NCBI GenBank assembly: GCA_023441105.1
Contig: JAEZQX010000306.1
Coordinates: 1-5,264, forward strand
Length of the DNA: 5,264 bases
Direction of reading: 5' to 3'
Source: Pseudomonadota bacterium
GTDB taxonomy: Bacteria > Pseudomonadota > Gammaproteobacteria > Burkholderiales > Burkholderiaceae
Under the pieces are notes generated by a model. It searched no databases. It was given only the letters and a program-made list of their open reading frames with translations, and was not told the DNA's origin. Both the position numbers and the translations under genes were made by a program. Below, one piece after another: positions 1 to 5,028 of this stretch (position 1 is its first letter; every line of letters starts with the position of its first letter).

Positions 1-2
1 GT

Positions 3-1112
3 TCAGGCGTCGGCCGCAGGGCGGGGCGCGGCCGCGCCGGGCCGGCCGGAGGCTCGCCAGCTGGCTGGATTGCTGCCGACCATGCGGGTGAAGGCGCGGC
101 TGAAGGCGGCTTCCGATTCATAGCCGACTGCCAGCGCCACCGTCCTCACCTTCGCTGCCGGTTCTCCGAGCATCCGGGTCGCCAGTTGCATGCGCCAGGC
201 GGCCAGGTAGTGCATCGGCGGCTGGCCCACCACCTGCGCGAAGCGGCTGGCCAGCGTCGAGCGCGAGGCGCCCGCCTGGGCAGCCAGCGCCTGCAGTGTC
301 CACGCCTGGTCCGGCCGCGCATGCAGCAGCGCCAGCACGCGGCCGACCAGCGGATCGTTCAGCCCGGCGAGCCAGCCGGCCGCCGGCGGCAGCGGATCGC
401 CGGGCCGGTGGGAGAGCTCTCCTGCCGGCCTTTCCGCATGGCAACGGATTGCTGCGATGAACATCAATTCGCTCAGGCGCAAAAGCACCTCGCGGCTGCC
501 CGGTCCTTGGGCCTGCAATTCGGCCTGCGCCAGCGCGATCAGGTGGCGCATCGGGCCGTCGTCCTGCATCGTGCGCCGCAGGTGAAGGACCGCCGGCAGC
601 GCCGCCAGGATCGGGTTGAAGGGACGCGCCTCGCAGCCGAGGAAGCCGCAGATGAAGCGGGTGTGCTGTGAACCTTGCCCGCCCTCGACCACCACCTGCG
701 GCAGTTCGCCGTTCACCATCCGGCGGAAGAAGGCGACCGCCTCGTCGTCGCTGGCAATGGGCTCGGCCGCCGGCGGGTTGGCGAGGTGATAGGGATCGCC
801 CTGCGGGACGACCAGGATGTCGCCCGCTTCCATGCGCTGGGCGGCCTCGCCGCGAATGCCGCCCCAGCAGGTGCCTGCAGTCACCACGTGATACGAGATC
901 AGGTGCAGGCCCGGGGGCAGCACGAACCGGGCGAAGGAACGGGCGGCGGGCGCATTGCTGCGCCAGGGCGACCTGGCTTCCACCAGGAAGAGCATCGAGG
1001 CCGTCAGGCGGATGCTGCGGAAGACGTCGGACAGGACGTCGATCCCGCCCTCGTTACCGCAGGCGGAAAGCGCGGCCGGACGCGGCAGCAAGCGATTCGG
1101 CAGATCGGTCAT
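3..1112 (-). CDS. AraC-family transcriptional regulator with N-terminal cupin domain
   Basis: Cytoplasmic DNA-binding regulator of 369 residues. Residues about 25-115 match the AraC-associated cupin (cupin_6) layout, with a beta-rich stretch including LISYHVVTAG (71-80), MEAGDILVVPQG (94-105) and the HL pair at 109-110; this part usually binds a small ligand or mediates dimerisation. Residues about 252-355 form the double helix-turn-helix. The first helix pair is around WTLQALAAQAGASRSTLASRF (271-291); the second holds the conserved VALAVGYESEAAFSRAF (325-341) and the terminal NPASWR (348-353). The frame stays open to position 1196, but I prefer the ATG at 1112: the longer start would overlap the first 14 bases of the divergent methyltransferase, and its extra residues do not look like the family. 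Neither start has a clear ribosome binding site. The stop lies at positions 5-3. The likely target is the divergent methyltransferase (inference from position only). Confidence 0.9.
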   Translation of the reverse strand: MTDLPNRLLPRPAALSACGNEGGIDVLSDVFRSIRLTASMLFLVEARSPWRSNAPAARSFARFVLPPGLHLISYHVVTAGTCWGGIRGEAAQRMEAGDILVVPQGDPYHLANPPAAEPIASDDEAVAFFRRMVNGELPQVVVEGGQGSQHTRFICGFLGCEARPFNPILAALPAVLHLRRTMQDDGPMRHLIALAQAELQAQGPGSREVLLRLSELMFIAAIRCHAERPAGELSHRPGDPLPPAAGWLAGLNDPLVGRVLALLHARPDQAWTLQALAAQAGASRSTLASRFAQVVGQPPMHYLAAWRMQLATRMLGEPAAKVRTVALAVGYESEAAFSRAFTRMVGSNPASWRASGRPGAAAPRPAADA

Positions 1113-1182
1113 GGCGGTGGCGGCCAGGCTGGTCGATCCTACGCCTGCAGGGGGCCACTGACAACGCGGGAGGTCGACGACG
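1113..1182. promoter_or_regulatory. Short divergent intergenic region between regulator and methyltransferase
   Basis: These 70 bp separate the chosen regulator start (1112) from the methyltransferase start (1183), so any promoters for both genes must lie here or inside the coding ends. I see no convincing -35/-10 pair on either strand. The hexamer GGTCGA occurs twice in direct orientation (1131-1136 and 1172-1177), but the copies are 41 bp apart and the second sits in the translation start region, so an operator role is only a guess. Confidence 0.35.
1168..1174 (+). promoter_or_regulatory. Ribosome binding site of the methyltransferase
   Basis: GGGAGGT ends 8 bases before the ATG at 1183, a near-ideal Shine-Dalgarno match and spacing. 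It decides the start: it places the Ala/Glu-rich repeat inside the protein rather than in a leader, and it argues against using the in-frame ATG at 1222, which has no such site. Confidence 0.75.
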
Positions 1183-1230
1183 ATGGCAGCGATCAAGGCG
1201 ACGCAAGCGCCTCAAGCAGCGATGGCAGCG
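1181..1230 (+). repeat. Direct repeat of the methyltransferase start context
   Basis: The 11-mer CGATGGCAGCG occurs at 1181-1191, containing the start codon, and again at 1220-1230, immediately before the 9-bp tandem array. The offset is 39 bases, a multiple of three, so the second copy supplies an in-frame ATG at 1222 (Met14). This suggests the N-terminal extension grew by duplication, although an 11-base match in GC-rich, Ala-rich coding sequence could arise by chance. Confidence 0.5.
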
Positions 1231-2082
1231 GAAGCAACGGAAGCAGCGGAAGCAGCGGAAGCAGCGGAAGCAGCGGAGGCGATCGGAGCTCGGGGATCCG
1301 GGGCCCGCTCCCCGGCAGAGGTCTACGAAGAGCAGTTCGTGCCGGCGCTCTTCAGGCCGTGGGGCAGGGTGGTGACGGCAGCGGCGCAACTGGCGCCCGG
1401 ACAGCGGGTCCTCGACGTGGCGTGCGGCACCGGGGCATTGACCGAGGCGGCCTGCGAACGAGTCGGGCCGGAAGGCAGCGTCGCCGCCCTCGATGCCAAT
1501 GCGCAGATGCTCGCGGTGGCACGCCGCAAGCCGCTGGACGTCGCCTGGCACGAGGGGCGTGCCGAGGCGCTGCCCTTCGCGGATGCATCGTTCGATGCGG
1601 TCGTCAGCCAGTTCGGCCTGATGTTCTTCGACGATCGCGTGCAGGCGCTGCGCGAGATGATGCGCGTGCTGCGACCGGGCGGCCGGCTGGCAGTCGCGGT
1701 GTGGGACATGCTGGCTGGATCGCCCGGTTACGCCGCACTGGCCGACGTGCTGCAGCGGCTGTTCGGCAGTCCGATCGCCGATGCCTTTCGCGCCCCGTTC
1801 GCGCTGGGCGACGAGGTGCTGCTGCAGCGACTATTCGCGCAAGCGGGCATTGCCGGCGCCGAGATCCGTCGCCACGACGGCACCGTCCGATTTTCGTCCA
1901 TTGCTGCGCTGGTGGCGACCGAGCGCGCCTGCGCCTGGACGCTCGGCGGGCTGCTCGACGAGGTCCGGTTCGCCAGCCTGCTGGCGCAAGCGCGAGTGGC
2001 GCTGGCGCCGTTTGCCGGTCCCGACGGTGCCGTCACTTTCGCGGTGCCAGCCCTCGTCACGACGGCCCGGCGGCCGGGGTGA
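1183..2082 (+). CDS. Class I SAM-dependent methyltransferase, UbiE/Methyltransf_11-like
   Basis: Predicted cytosolic enzyme of 299 residues transferring a methyl group from S-adenosylmethionine; the acceptor cannot be read from the sequence. Rossmann-fold motifs are clear: motif I VLDVACGTG (76-84) binds SAM, the acidic D104 in ALDAN ends the second strand, ALPFADASFDAVVSQFGLM (129-147) covers motif II, and LRPGGRLAVAVWD (163-175) is the motif III region. This order matches UbiE-like enzymes, though the second half (about 180-299) is not diagnostic of ubiquinone synthesis. Residues 1-45 precede the normal domain start and are low complexity, with EAT/EAA triplets at 17-31 encoded by a 9-bp tandem repeat. 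The start is fixed by the GGGAGGT site. The gene is divergent from the AraC-type regulator, its probable controller. Its 3' end overlaps the convergent kinase gene by 26 bp. Confidence 0.9.
   Translation: MAAIKATQAPQAAMAAEATEAAEAAEAAEAAEAIGARGSGARSPAEVYEEQFVPALFRPWGRVVTAAAQLAPGQRVLDVACGTGALTEAACERVGPEGSVAALDANAQMLAVARRKPLDVAWHEGRAEALPFADASFDAVVSQFGLMFFDDRVQALREMMRVLRPGGRLAVAVWDMLAGSPGYAALADVLQRLFGSPIADAFRAPFALGDEVLLQRLFAQAGIAGAEIRRHDGTVRFSSIAALVATERACAWTLGGLLDEVRFASLLAQARVALAPFAGPDGAVTFAVPALVTTARRPG
1230..1274 (+). repeat. 9-bp tandem repeat (GGAAGCARC, five units) in the methyltransferase 5' end
   Basis: Five consecutive units lie at 1230-1238, 1239-1247, 1248-1256, 1257-1265 and 1266-1274. 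The last four are identical (GGAAGCAGC) and the first differs by one base (GGAAGCAAC). A degenerate sixth unit, GGAGGCGAT, follows. In the reading frame each unit gives one Glu-Ala-Ala step (Glu-Ala-Thr for the first). Because 9 is a multiple of 3, gain or loss of a unit would change protein length without breaking the frame. Confidence 0.9.
2057..2082. other. Tail-to-tail overlap of methyltransferase and kinase genes
   Basis: The methyltransferase stop is at 2080-2082 on the plus strand and the kinase stop at 2059-2057 on the minus strand, so the last eight or so codons of each gene are antisense to each other. The shared segment contains a small GC hairpin (CCCGG 2066-2070, CCGGG 2074-2078, 3-base loop) without a T tract on either side, so no standard intrinsic terminator separates the two transcripts. 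Confidence 0.9.
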
Positions 2083-3535
2083 CGACGCCTGCTGCTCCCA
2101 TCAGGTGCACCCGCGCAATCAGGCCGCCGCCCTTGCCGCGCGTGCGCGGGCGGTCGAGCAGCTCGATGCGCATGCCGTGGCGTTCGGCGGCGGTGCGCGC
2201 GATCGCCAGGCCCAGGCCGCTGCCGGCGGCAGCCGTTCCCGGGATGCGGAAGAAGCGATCGAAGACGCGCGTCTTCAGGTCGCCCGGGATGCCGGGACCG
2301 GCATCGACCACGTCCACCACCGGTTGCCCGGCGATGGGATGCAGGCGCACGTCGACCACCGAGCCCTCCGGCGAATAACGCAGCGCATTGTCGATCAGAT
2401 TGTCGAAGACGCTGCGCAACTCCTCGCCCGGGGCGGCGACCACCGCCGACGTCCGACGCTCGAACCCGAGGTCGATGCGGCGACTGTCGGCCAGCGGCAT
2501 CGCCTGCTCGAGGCAGGTCTGCAGGAGCGCGGCGATGTCGCTCGCGCGATCATGCTCCGCGGCGGCGGGCATCTCCTGGCGCGACAGGCGCAGCAGCTGG
2601 CCGATCAGGTGCTGCGCGCGATTGACGCCCGCCTCCAGCTGGGCGAAGCATTCGCTGCCGGCGCCCGGGCTCACGTGGGCGCGCAGGTTCTCAAGCTGCA
2701 GGCCGATGGCGGTGACCGGGGTGCGCAGCTCGTGCGCCGCGTCCTGCACGAATCGCCGCTGCGTGGCAAAGGCGTCGCGCAGGCGGGCGAGCAGGCAGTT
2801 GAAGGCGACCACCAGCGGTGCGATCTCGTCCGGCACTCGGGTCGGCGAGATCTCCGCGAGGCGCCGCTCGTCCTGGGCGACGACGTCGTCCGCCACCTCG
2901 CGCAGCGATCGCGACGTGGAGCAGACGACGGTCCACAGGACCAGCAGCGAGACCGGCAGCACGATGGCCACCGGCAGGCCGGCCAGCAATGCCTTGTGGG
3001 TGATCTGGTGCTGCCGGAACGAGCCGCTCTGCACGACCTGGATGCGCGGGCTCGCGGCCGATGCGCCGGGCGCGGCCGTGTAGACGCGCCAGGTGTCGGC
3101 GTCCTTCGGACCGGTGCGCACGTCGTGCCAGCCCGGCTGCGTTTGCAGCGGCACCGTCAGGCCGGGCCACGAGCTCGCCAGCGGCCGGCCGTCCGCGTCC
3201 CAGGCCTGCACCAGGAACGCGCCCCAGGCGAAGACGCTATCTTCGTCGGCCTGGTGCAGCACCGGCGTGCCCTGCTGGTTGGCGTAGGAGCCGGCCAGCA
3301 GTTGCATCTGGTCGTCCATGAAAGCATGGACCATGCGGCCGTAGCTTGCATAGGAGAACAGCGCGGCAAGCACCGCCGCAGCGAGATGCAGCGACACCAG
3401 CCAGAGCAGCAGCTTGCCGCGGATCGAGCGCGGGCCGAGCCGGCGGCGACCATCGGACTGCGCATCGTGTGCCGCTGGCGCGGCGGCAGCAGGGGTGGCG
3501 GTGGTGACGGCGGTGGTGGCGGCGGTGGCGGGCAT
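2057..3535 (-). CDS. Sensor histidine kinase, QseC-like
   Basis: Inner-membrane sensor kinase of 492 residues that autophosphorylates on histidine and passes the phosphate to the regulator encoded just upstream. Visible parts: an Ala/Thr-rich N-terminus (1-22), basic residues (30-41), first membrane segment (about 42-62), periplasmic sensor region (about 63-183), second membrane segment (about 184-204), a HAMP-like linker (205-259), the H box QDAAHELRTP with His268, N box DNLIDNALRYSP (378-389), G1 box DAGPGIP (411-417), F box VFDRFFR (424-430) and G2 box GSGLGLAIA (438-446). All catalytic motifs are intact. The frame is open upstream to 3763, but that part lies inside the regulator gene. The ATG at 3535 is 8 bases past the regulator stop and is the only plausible start. 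It lacks a clear Shine-Dalgarno, so translational coupling is likely. The periplasmic ligand is unknown. Confidence 0.93.
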   Translation of the reverse strand: MPATAATTAVTTATPAAAAPAAHDAQSDGRRRLGPRSIRGKLLLWLVSLHLAAAVLAALFSYASYGRMVHAFMDDQMQLLAGSYANQQGTPVLHQADEDSVFAWGAFLVQAWDADGRPLASSWPGLTVPLQTQPGWHDVRTGPKDADTWRVYTAAPGASAASPRIQVVQSGSFRQHQITHKALLAGLPVAIVLPVSLLVLWTVVCSTSRSLREVADDVVAQDERRLAEISPTRVPDEIAPLVVAFNCLLARLRDAFATQRRFVQDAAHELRTPVTAIGLQLENLRAHVSPGAGSECFAQLEAGVNRAQHLIGQLLRLSRQEMPAAAEHDRASDIAALLQTCLEQAMPLADSRRIDLGFERRTSAVVAAPGEELRSVFDNLIDNALRYSPEGSVVDVRLHPIAGQPVVDVVDAGPGIPGDLKTRVFDRFFRIPGTAAAGSGLGLAIARTAAERHGMRIELLDRPRTRGKGGGLIARVHLMGAAGVVTPAAGPS

Positions 3536-3543
3536 GGCGGGTA

Positions 3544-4206
3544 TCAGGTGGCCGGCGCCAGGCGCCAGCCGAGGCCGCGGACGTTGCGGATGGTGGCGGC
3601 ACCGAGGCGGCGCCGCATGCCGTGGATGAGCACGTCGACCGCATTGCTGCTGACTTCCTCGCCCCAGCCATAGATCCTCGATTCGAGCTGGTCGCGGGAG
3701 AGGATGGCGCCCGGCCGCTCCAGCAGGGCATGGAGCAGCGCGAACTCGCGTGCGCTGAGGCATTCGCGGCTGCCGTTGACCACCACTTCGCGCGTGGTCA
3801 GGTCGAGCTGGATGGCGCCATTGCCGATGACCGAGTGGGCCGAACCGTCGCGACGGCGGATCACCGCCCGCATGCGGGCGAGCAACTCGCCGAGCTCGAA
3901 CGGCTTGAGCAGGTAGTCGTCCGCGCCAAGGTCGAGGCCGCGGATGCGGTCCTCGAGGCCGTCACGGGCGCTGAGCACCAGTACCGGCGTGTCGTCGCCG
4001 CGGGCCCTCGTCGCGCGCAGCACGTCCGTGCCGTCGACCCGCGGCAGGCCGAGGTCGAGCAGGATGCAGGTGTAGCCGCCGGCATCGACGGCGGATTGAC
4101 CGGCCGCGCCGTCGCACACCCAATCGACCGACCAGCCCGCTGCCTGCAGGGCCTGTGCCAGGCTGCGGCCGATCATCTCGTCGTCTTCCACCAGCAGAAC
4201 GCGCAT
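3544..4206 (-). CDS. OmpR/PhoB-family response regulator, QseB/PmrA-like
   Basis: Two-domain transcription factor of 220 residues, the usual family length. The receiver domain (1-115) has the acidic pocket EDD (7-9), phosphoacceptor Asp51 in ILLDLGLP, the switch Ser79 in VLSA and Lys101 in LLKPFE. The winged-helix output domain (about 126-218) ends in SNAVDVLIHGMRRRLG (187-202) and IRNVRGLGWRL (206-216), typical of the QseB/PmrA/TctD branch. The ATG at 4206 follows a GGGGAA site with a 7-base spacer. The gene lies 15 bases downstream of a small ORF and 8 bases upstream of the cognate kinase, all on one strand, so co-transcription is likely. The direct-repeat box upstream of the small ORF is a good candidate for its own binding site. 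Assignment to the branch is firm; target genes elsewhere are unknown. Confidence 0.95.
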   Translation of the reverse strand: MRVLLVEDDEMIGRSLAQALQAAGWSVDWVCDGAAGQSAVDAGGYTCILLDLGLPRVDGTDVLRATRARGDDTPVLVLSARDGLEDRIRGLDLGADDYLLKPFELGELLARMRAVIRRRDGSAHSVIGNGAIQLDLTTREVVVNGSRECLSAREFALLHALLERPGAILSRDQLESRIYGWGEEVSSNAVDVLIHGMRRRLGAATIRNVRGLGWRLAPAT

Positions 4207-4213
4207 CGTCCGG

Positions 4214-4219
4214 TTCCCC
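4214..4219 (-). promoter_or_regulatory. Ribosome binding site of the response regulator
   Basis: GGGGAA on the minus strand with a 7-base spacer to the ATG at 4206. It lies wholly in the 15-base gap after the small ORF stop, so the regulator can be translated independently of that ORF. Confidence 0.55.
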
Positions 4220-4221
4220 GG

Positions 4222-4425
4222 TCACGACGTTATCACGGCTGGCTCGCGTGACGAAGATCGGCTCGCCGTCGCTGGCGGCAGGGCGGGCGGCACCGCGCCG
4301 GCAGCGCGGGCGACGTCCACGCACAGCACCCAGAGCAGCGGCTCGTCCGGATCGATGTCGATGGTGTGCCTTTCGCCGTCGACGCGGAAATCGAGCACCA
4401 CGGTGTAGTTGTTGCGATCCTTCAC
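4222..4425 (-). CDS. Small 67-residue ORF resembling the truncated N-terminus of an IorA/CoxS-type [2Fe-2S] subunit
   Basis: It starts with GTG at 4425 behind a strong GAGGGGA site with a 7-base spacer, and ends 15 bases before the response regulator. Residues 7-34 (a YTVVLDFRVDGERHTIDI strand pair, then DPDEPLLWVL) resemble the first beta hairpin and the P-LLWVLRD stretch of small [2Fe-2S] subunits of molybdenum hydroxylases such as isoquinoline 1-oxidoreductase alpha. After Leu34 similarity stops: the expected RD..G.TG.K..CG segment and its cysteines are absent, and only Cys35 remains. The tail (39-67) is Ala/Pro/Ser-rich. The other two minus-strand frames downstream do not restore a cysteine cluster. 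It cannot bind the usual iron-sulfur centre. Best reading: a decayed remnant that kept its start signals, or a small protein reusing that fold start. Similarity was judged by eye, so the family link is moderate. Confidence 0.5.
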   Translation of the reverse strand: MKDRNNYTVVLDFRVDGERHTIDIDPDEPLLWVLCVDVARAAGAVPPALPPATASRSSSREPAVITS

Positions 4426-4432
4426 GGGTCAC

Positions 4433-4439
4433 TCCCCTC
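4433..4439 (-). promoter_or_regulatory. Ribosome binding site of the small ORF
   Basis: GAGGGGA on the minus strand, 7 bases before the GTG at 4425. This is one of the best Shine-Dalgarno matches in the window. It decides the GTG start and is the main reason to think the small ORF is, or recently was, translated. Confidence 0.6.
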
Positions 4440-4465
4440 TTGCAATGCAGGTTCGACAAGGGGGC

Positions 4466-4503
4466 AGTCTAGGGAGCAAGAATTAGCTGACCATTAGCCG
4501 ACC
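4466..4503 (-). promoter_or_regulatory. Putative autoregulated promoter with PmrA/QseB-type direct-repeat operator
   Basis: Two adjacent 11-bp copies, differing at one base, occupy 4503-4493 and 4492-4482 on the minus strand. Each ends in GCTAAT, giving GCTAAT-N5-GCTAAT with an 11-bp period, one helical turn. PmrA/QseB-type regulators are known to bind head-to-tail CTTAAT-like half-sites with a 5-base spacer. Ten bases downstream is TAGACT (4471-4466), a plausible -10. The -35 position 17 bases upstream of it (4494-4489) matches TTGACA poorly and falls between the half-sites, as expected for an activator-dependent promoter. It would drive the small ORF, regulator and kinase. The repeat is seen directly; the operator role is inferred. 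Confidence 0.6.
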
Positions 4504-4512
4504 CCGTCAGCT
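4485..4512. terminator. Inverted repeat at the acetyltransferase stop, possible weak terminator
   Basis: AGCTGAC (4485-4491) and GTCAGCT (4506-4512) are perfect 7-bp arms with a 14-base loop. The distal arm spans the acetyltransferase stop codon (4509-4507). On the minus strand the hairpin is followed by AATTCTTGC, not a proper T tract, so termination would be weak at best. It also overlaps the direct-repeat operator, so chance or a regulatory role is equally possible. Confidence 0.3.
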
Positions 4513-5028
4513 CGGACCGCCGGCACTCGTCGCCTCCGCCCGCGCCTCGGTCAGGTCGAGCTCCAGATAGACGGCGCCCGGGATGGGGTTGTAGTAGTAG
4601 GGCGGAATGGGGCGGAAGCCGAGCGACCGGTAGAGGCGCAGGGCGGCAGTCATGGTCGACAAGGTGTCGAGGCGCATGCGCTCGTAGCCGGCGGCTCTGG
4701 CTTCGGCGCAGATGCGCTGCGCGAGTTGCTTGCCGAGGCCCGTCTGCCGGGCCGTGGGCTTGAGGTAGAGGCGCTTCATTTCGCAGATGCCCGTCGCGAG
4801 GGGGCGCAGCGCCACGCAGCCCAGCACCTCCTGTCCCTGCCATGCAAGCAGCATGCGACCGCCTGGTGGAGCGTAGTCGCCGGGCAAGTCCGACAACTCG
4901 GCGTCGAAATCCTGGAAGTCGAGGCTGACGCCCAGCGCGTCCACATAGTCGCGAAACAGGCCGCGCACGAGGTCGAGATGATGCGGGAATTCGGCAGGCC
5001 GGATTTCTACAGGCATTGGCTCGGACAT
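4507..5028 (-). CDS. GNAT-family N-acetyltransferase
   Basis: Predicted cytosolic acetyl-CoA-dependent acetyltransferase of 173 residues, normal for a single-domain GNAT protein. Motif A is well preserved: CEMKRLYLKP (82-91) followed by the pyrophosphate-binding loop RQTGLGK (94-100) and helix QLAQRICAEARAAGY (101-115). Motif B follows as MRLDTLSTMTAALRLYRSLGF (118-138) and then IPPYYYNPIPGAVYLELDL (141-159), a pattern of a common bacterial group of unassigned GNAT proteins. The substrate (small molecule or protein amine) cannot be told. The ATG at 5028 lacks a clear ribosome binding site; an ATG four codons on (5016) is the alternative and would change little. The gene ends 81 bases before the small ORF on the same strand, with a candidate promoter in the gap, so it is probably a separate transcription unit, though read-through is possible. 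Confidence 0.9.
   Translation of the reverse strand: MSEPMPVEIRPAEFPHHLDLVRGLFRDYVDALGVSLDFQDFDAELSDLPGDYAPPGGRMLLAWQGQEVLGCVALRPLATGICEMKRLYLKPTARQTGLGKQLAQRICAEARAAGYERMRLDTLSTMTAALRLYRSLGFRPIPPYYYNPIPGAVYLELDLTEARAEATSAGGPS

Noticed and set aside
1286..1305. Cluster of restriction-like palindromes (GAGCTC, GGATCC, GGGCCC) resembling a cloning polylinker.
   Set aside because: The methyltransferase frame continues through it without break and the order does not match a standard polylinker. GC-rich palindromes are common at this base composition.
2066..2078. GC hairpin between the convergent genes as a bidirectional terminator.
   Set aside because: The stem is only 5 bp with a 3-base loop, and there is no T tract on either side. 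Such stems are frequent in this composition.
675..2378. Long plus-strand open frame (567 codons) across the regulator, intergenic region and methyltransferase.
   Set aside because: It runs antisense to the AraC-type gene and out of frame through the methyltransferase. Its product is Arg/Gly/Ala-rich low complexity with no domain, as expected for a high-GC shadow frame.
3481..3540. GGC/GGT-rich run on the plus strand that might be read as a microsatellite.
   Set aside because: It is irregular and without a fixed unit. It is simply the Ala/Thr codon run of the kinase N-terminus.
1781..3673. Plus-strand open frame of 630 codons antisense to the sensor kinase.
   Set aside because: The minus strand of this region has all kinase motifs intact. 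The plus-strand product is rich in Arg, His and Gln without any recognisable motif.
3536..3763. Upstream extension of the kinase frame by 76 codons.
   Set aside because: It lies entirely inside the response regulator gene in another frame and encodes Pro/Arg/His-rich sequence. The ATG at 3535 right after the regulator stop is the expected start.
3622..4251. Plus-strand 209-codon frame antisense to the response regulator.
   Set aside because: The opposite strand encodes a complete receiver and winged-helix protein. This frame shows no domain and is explained by codon bias.
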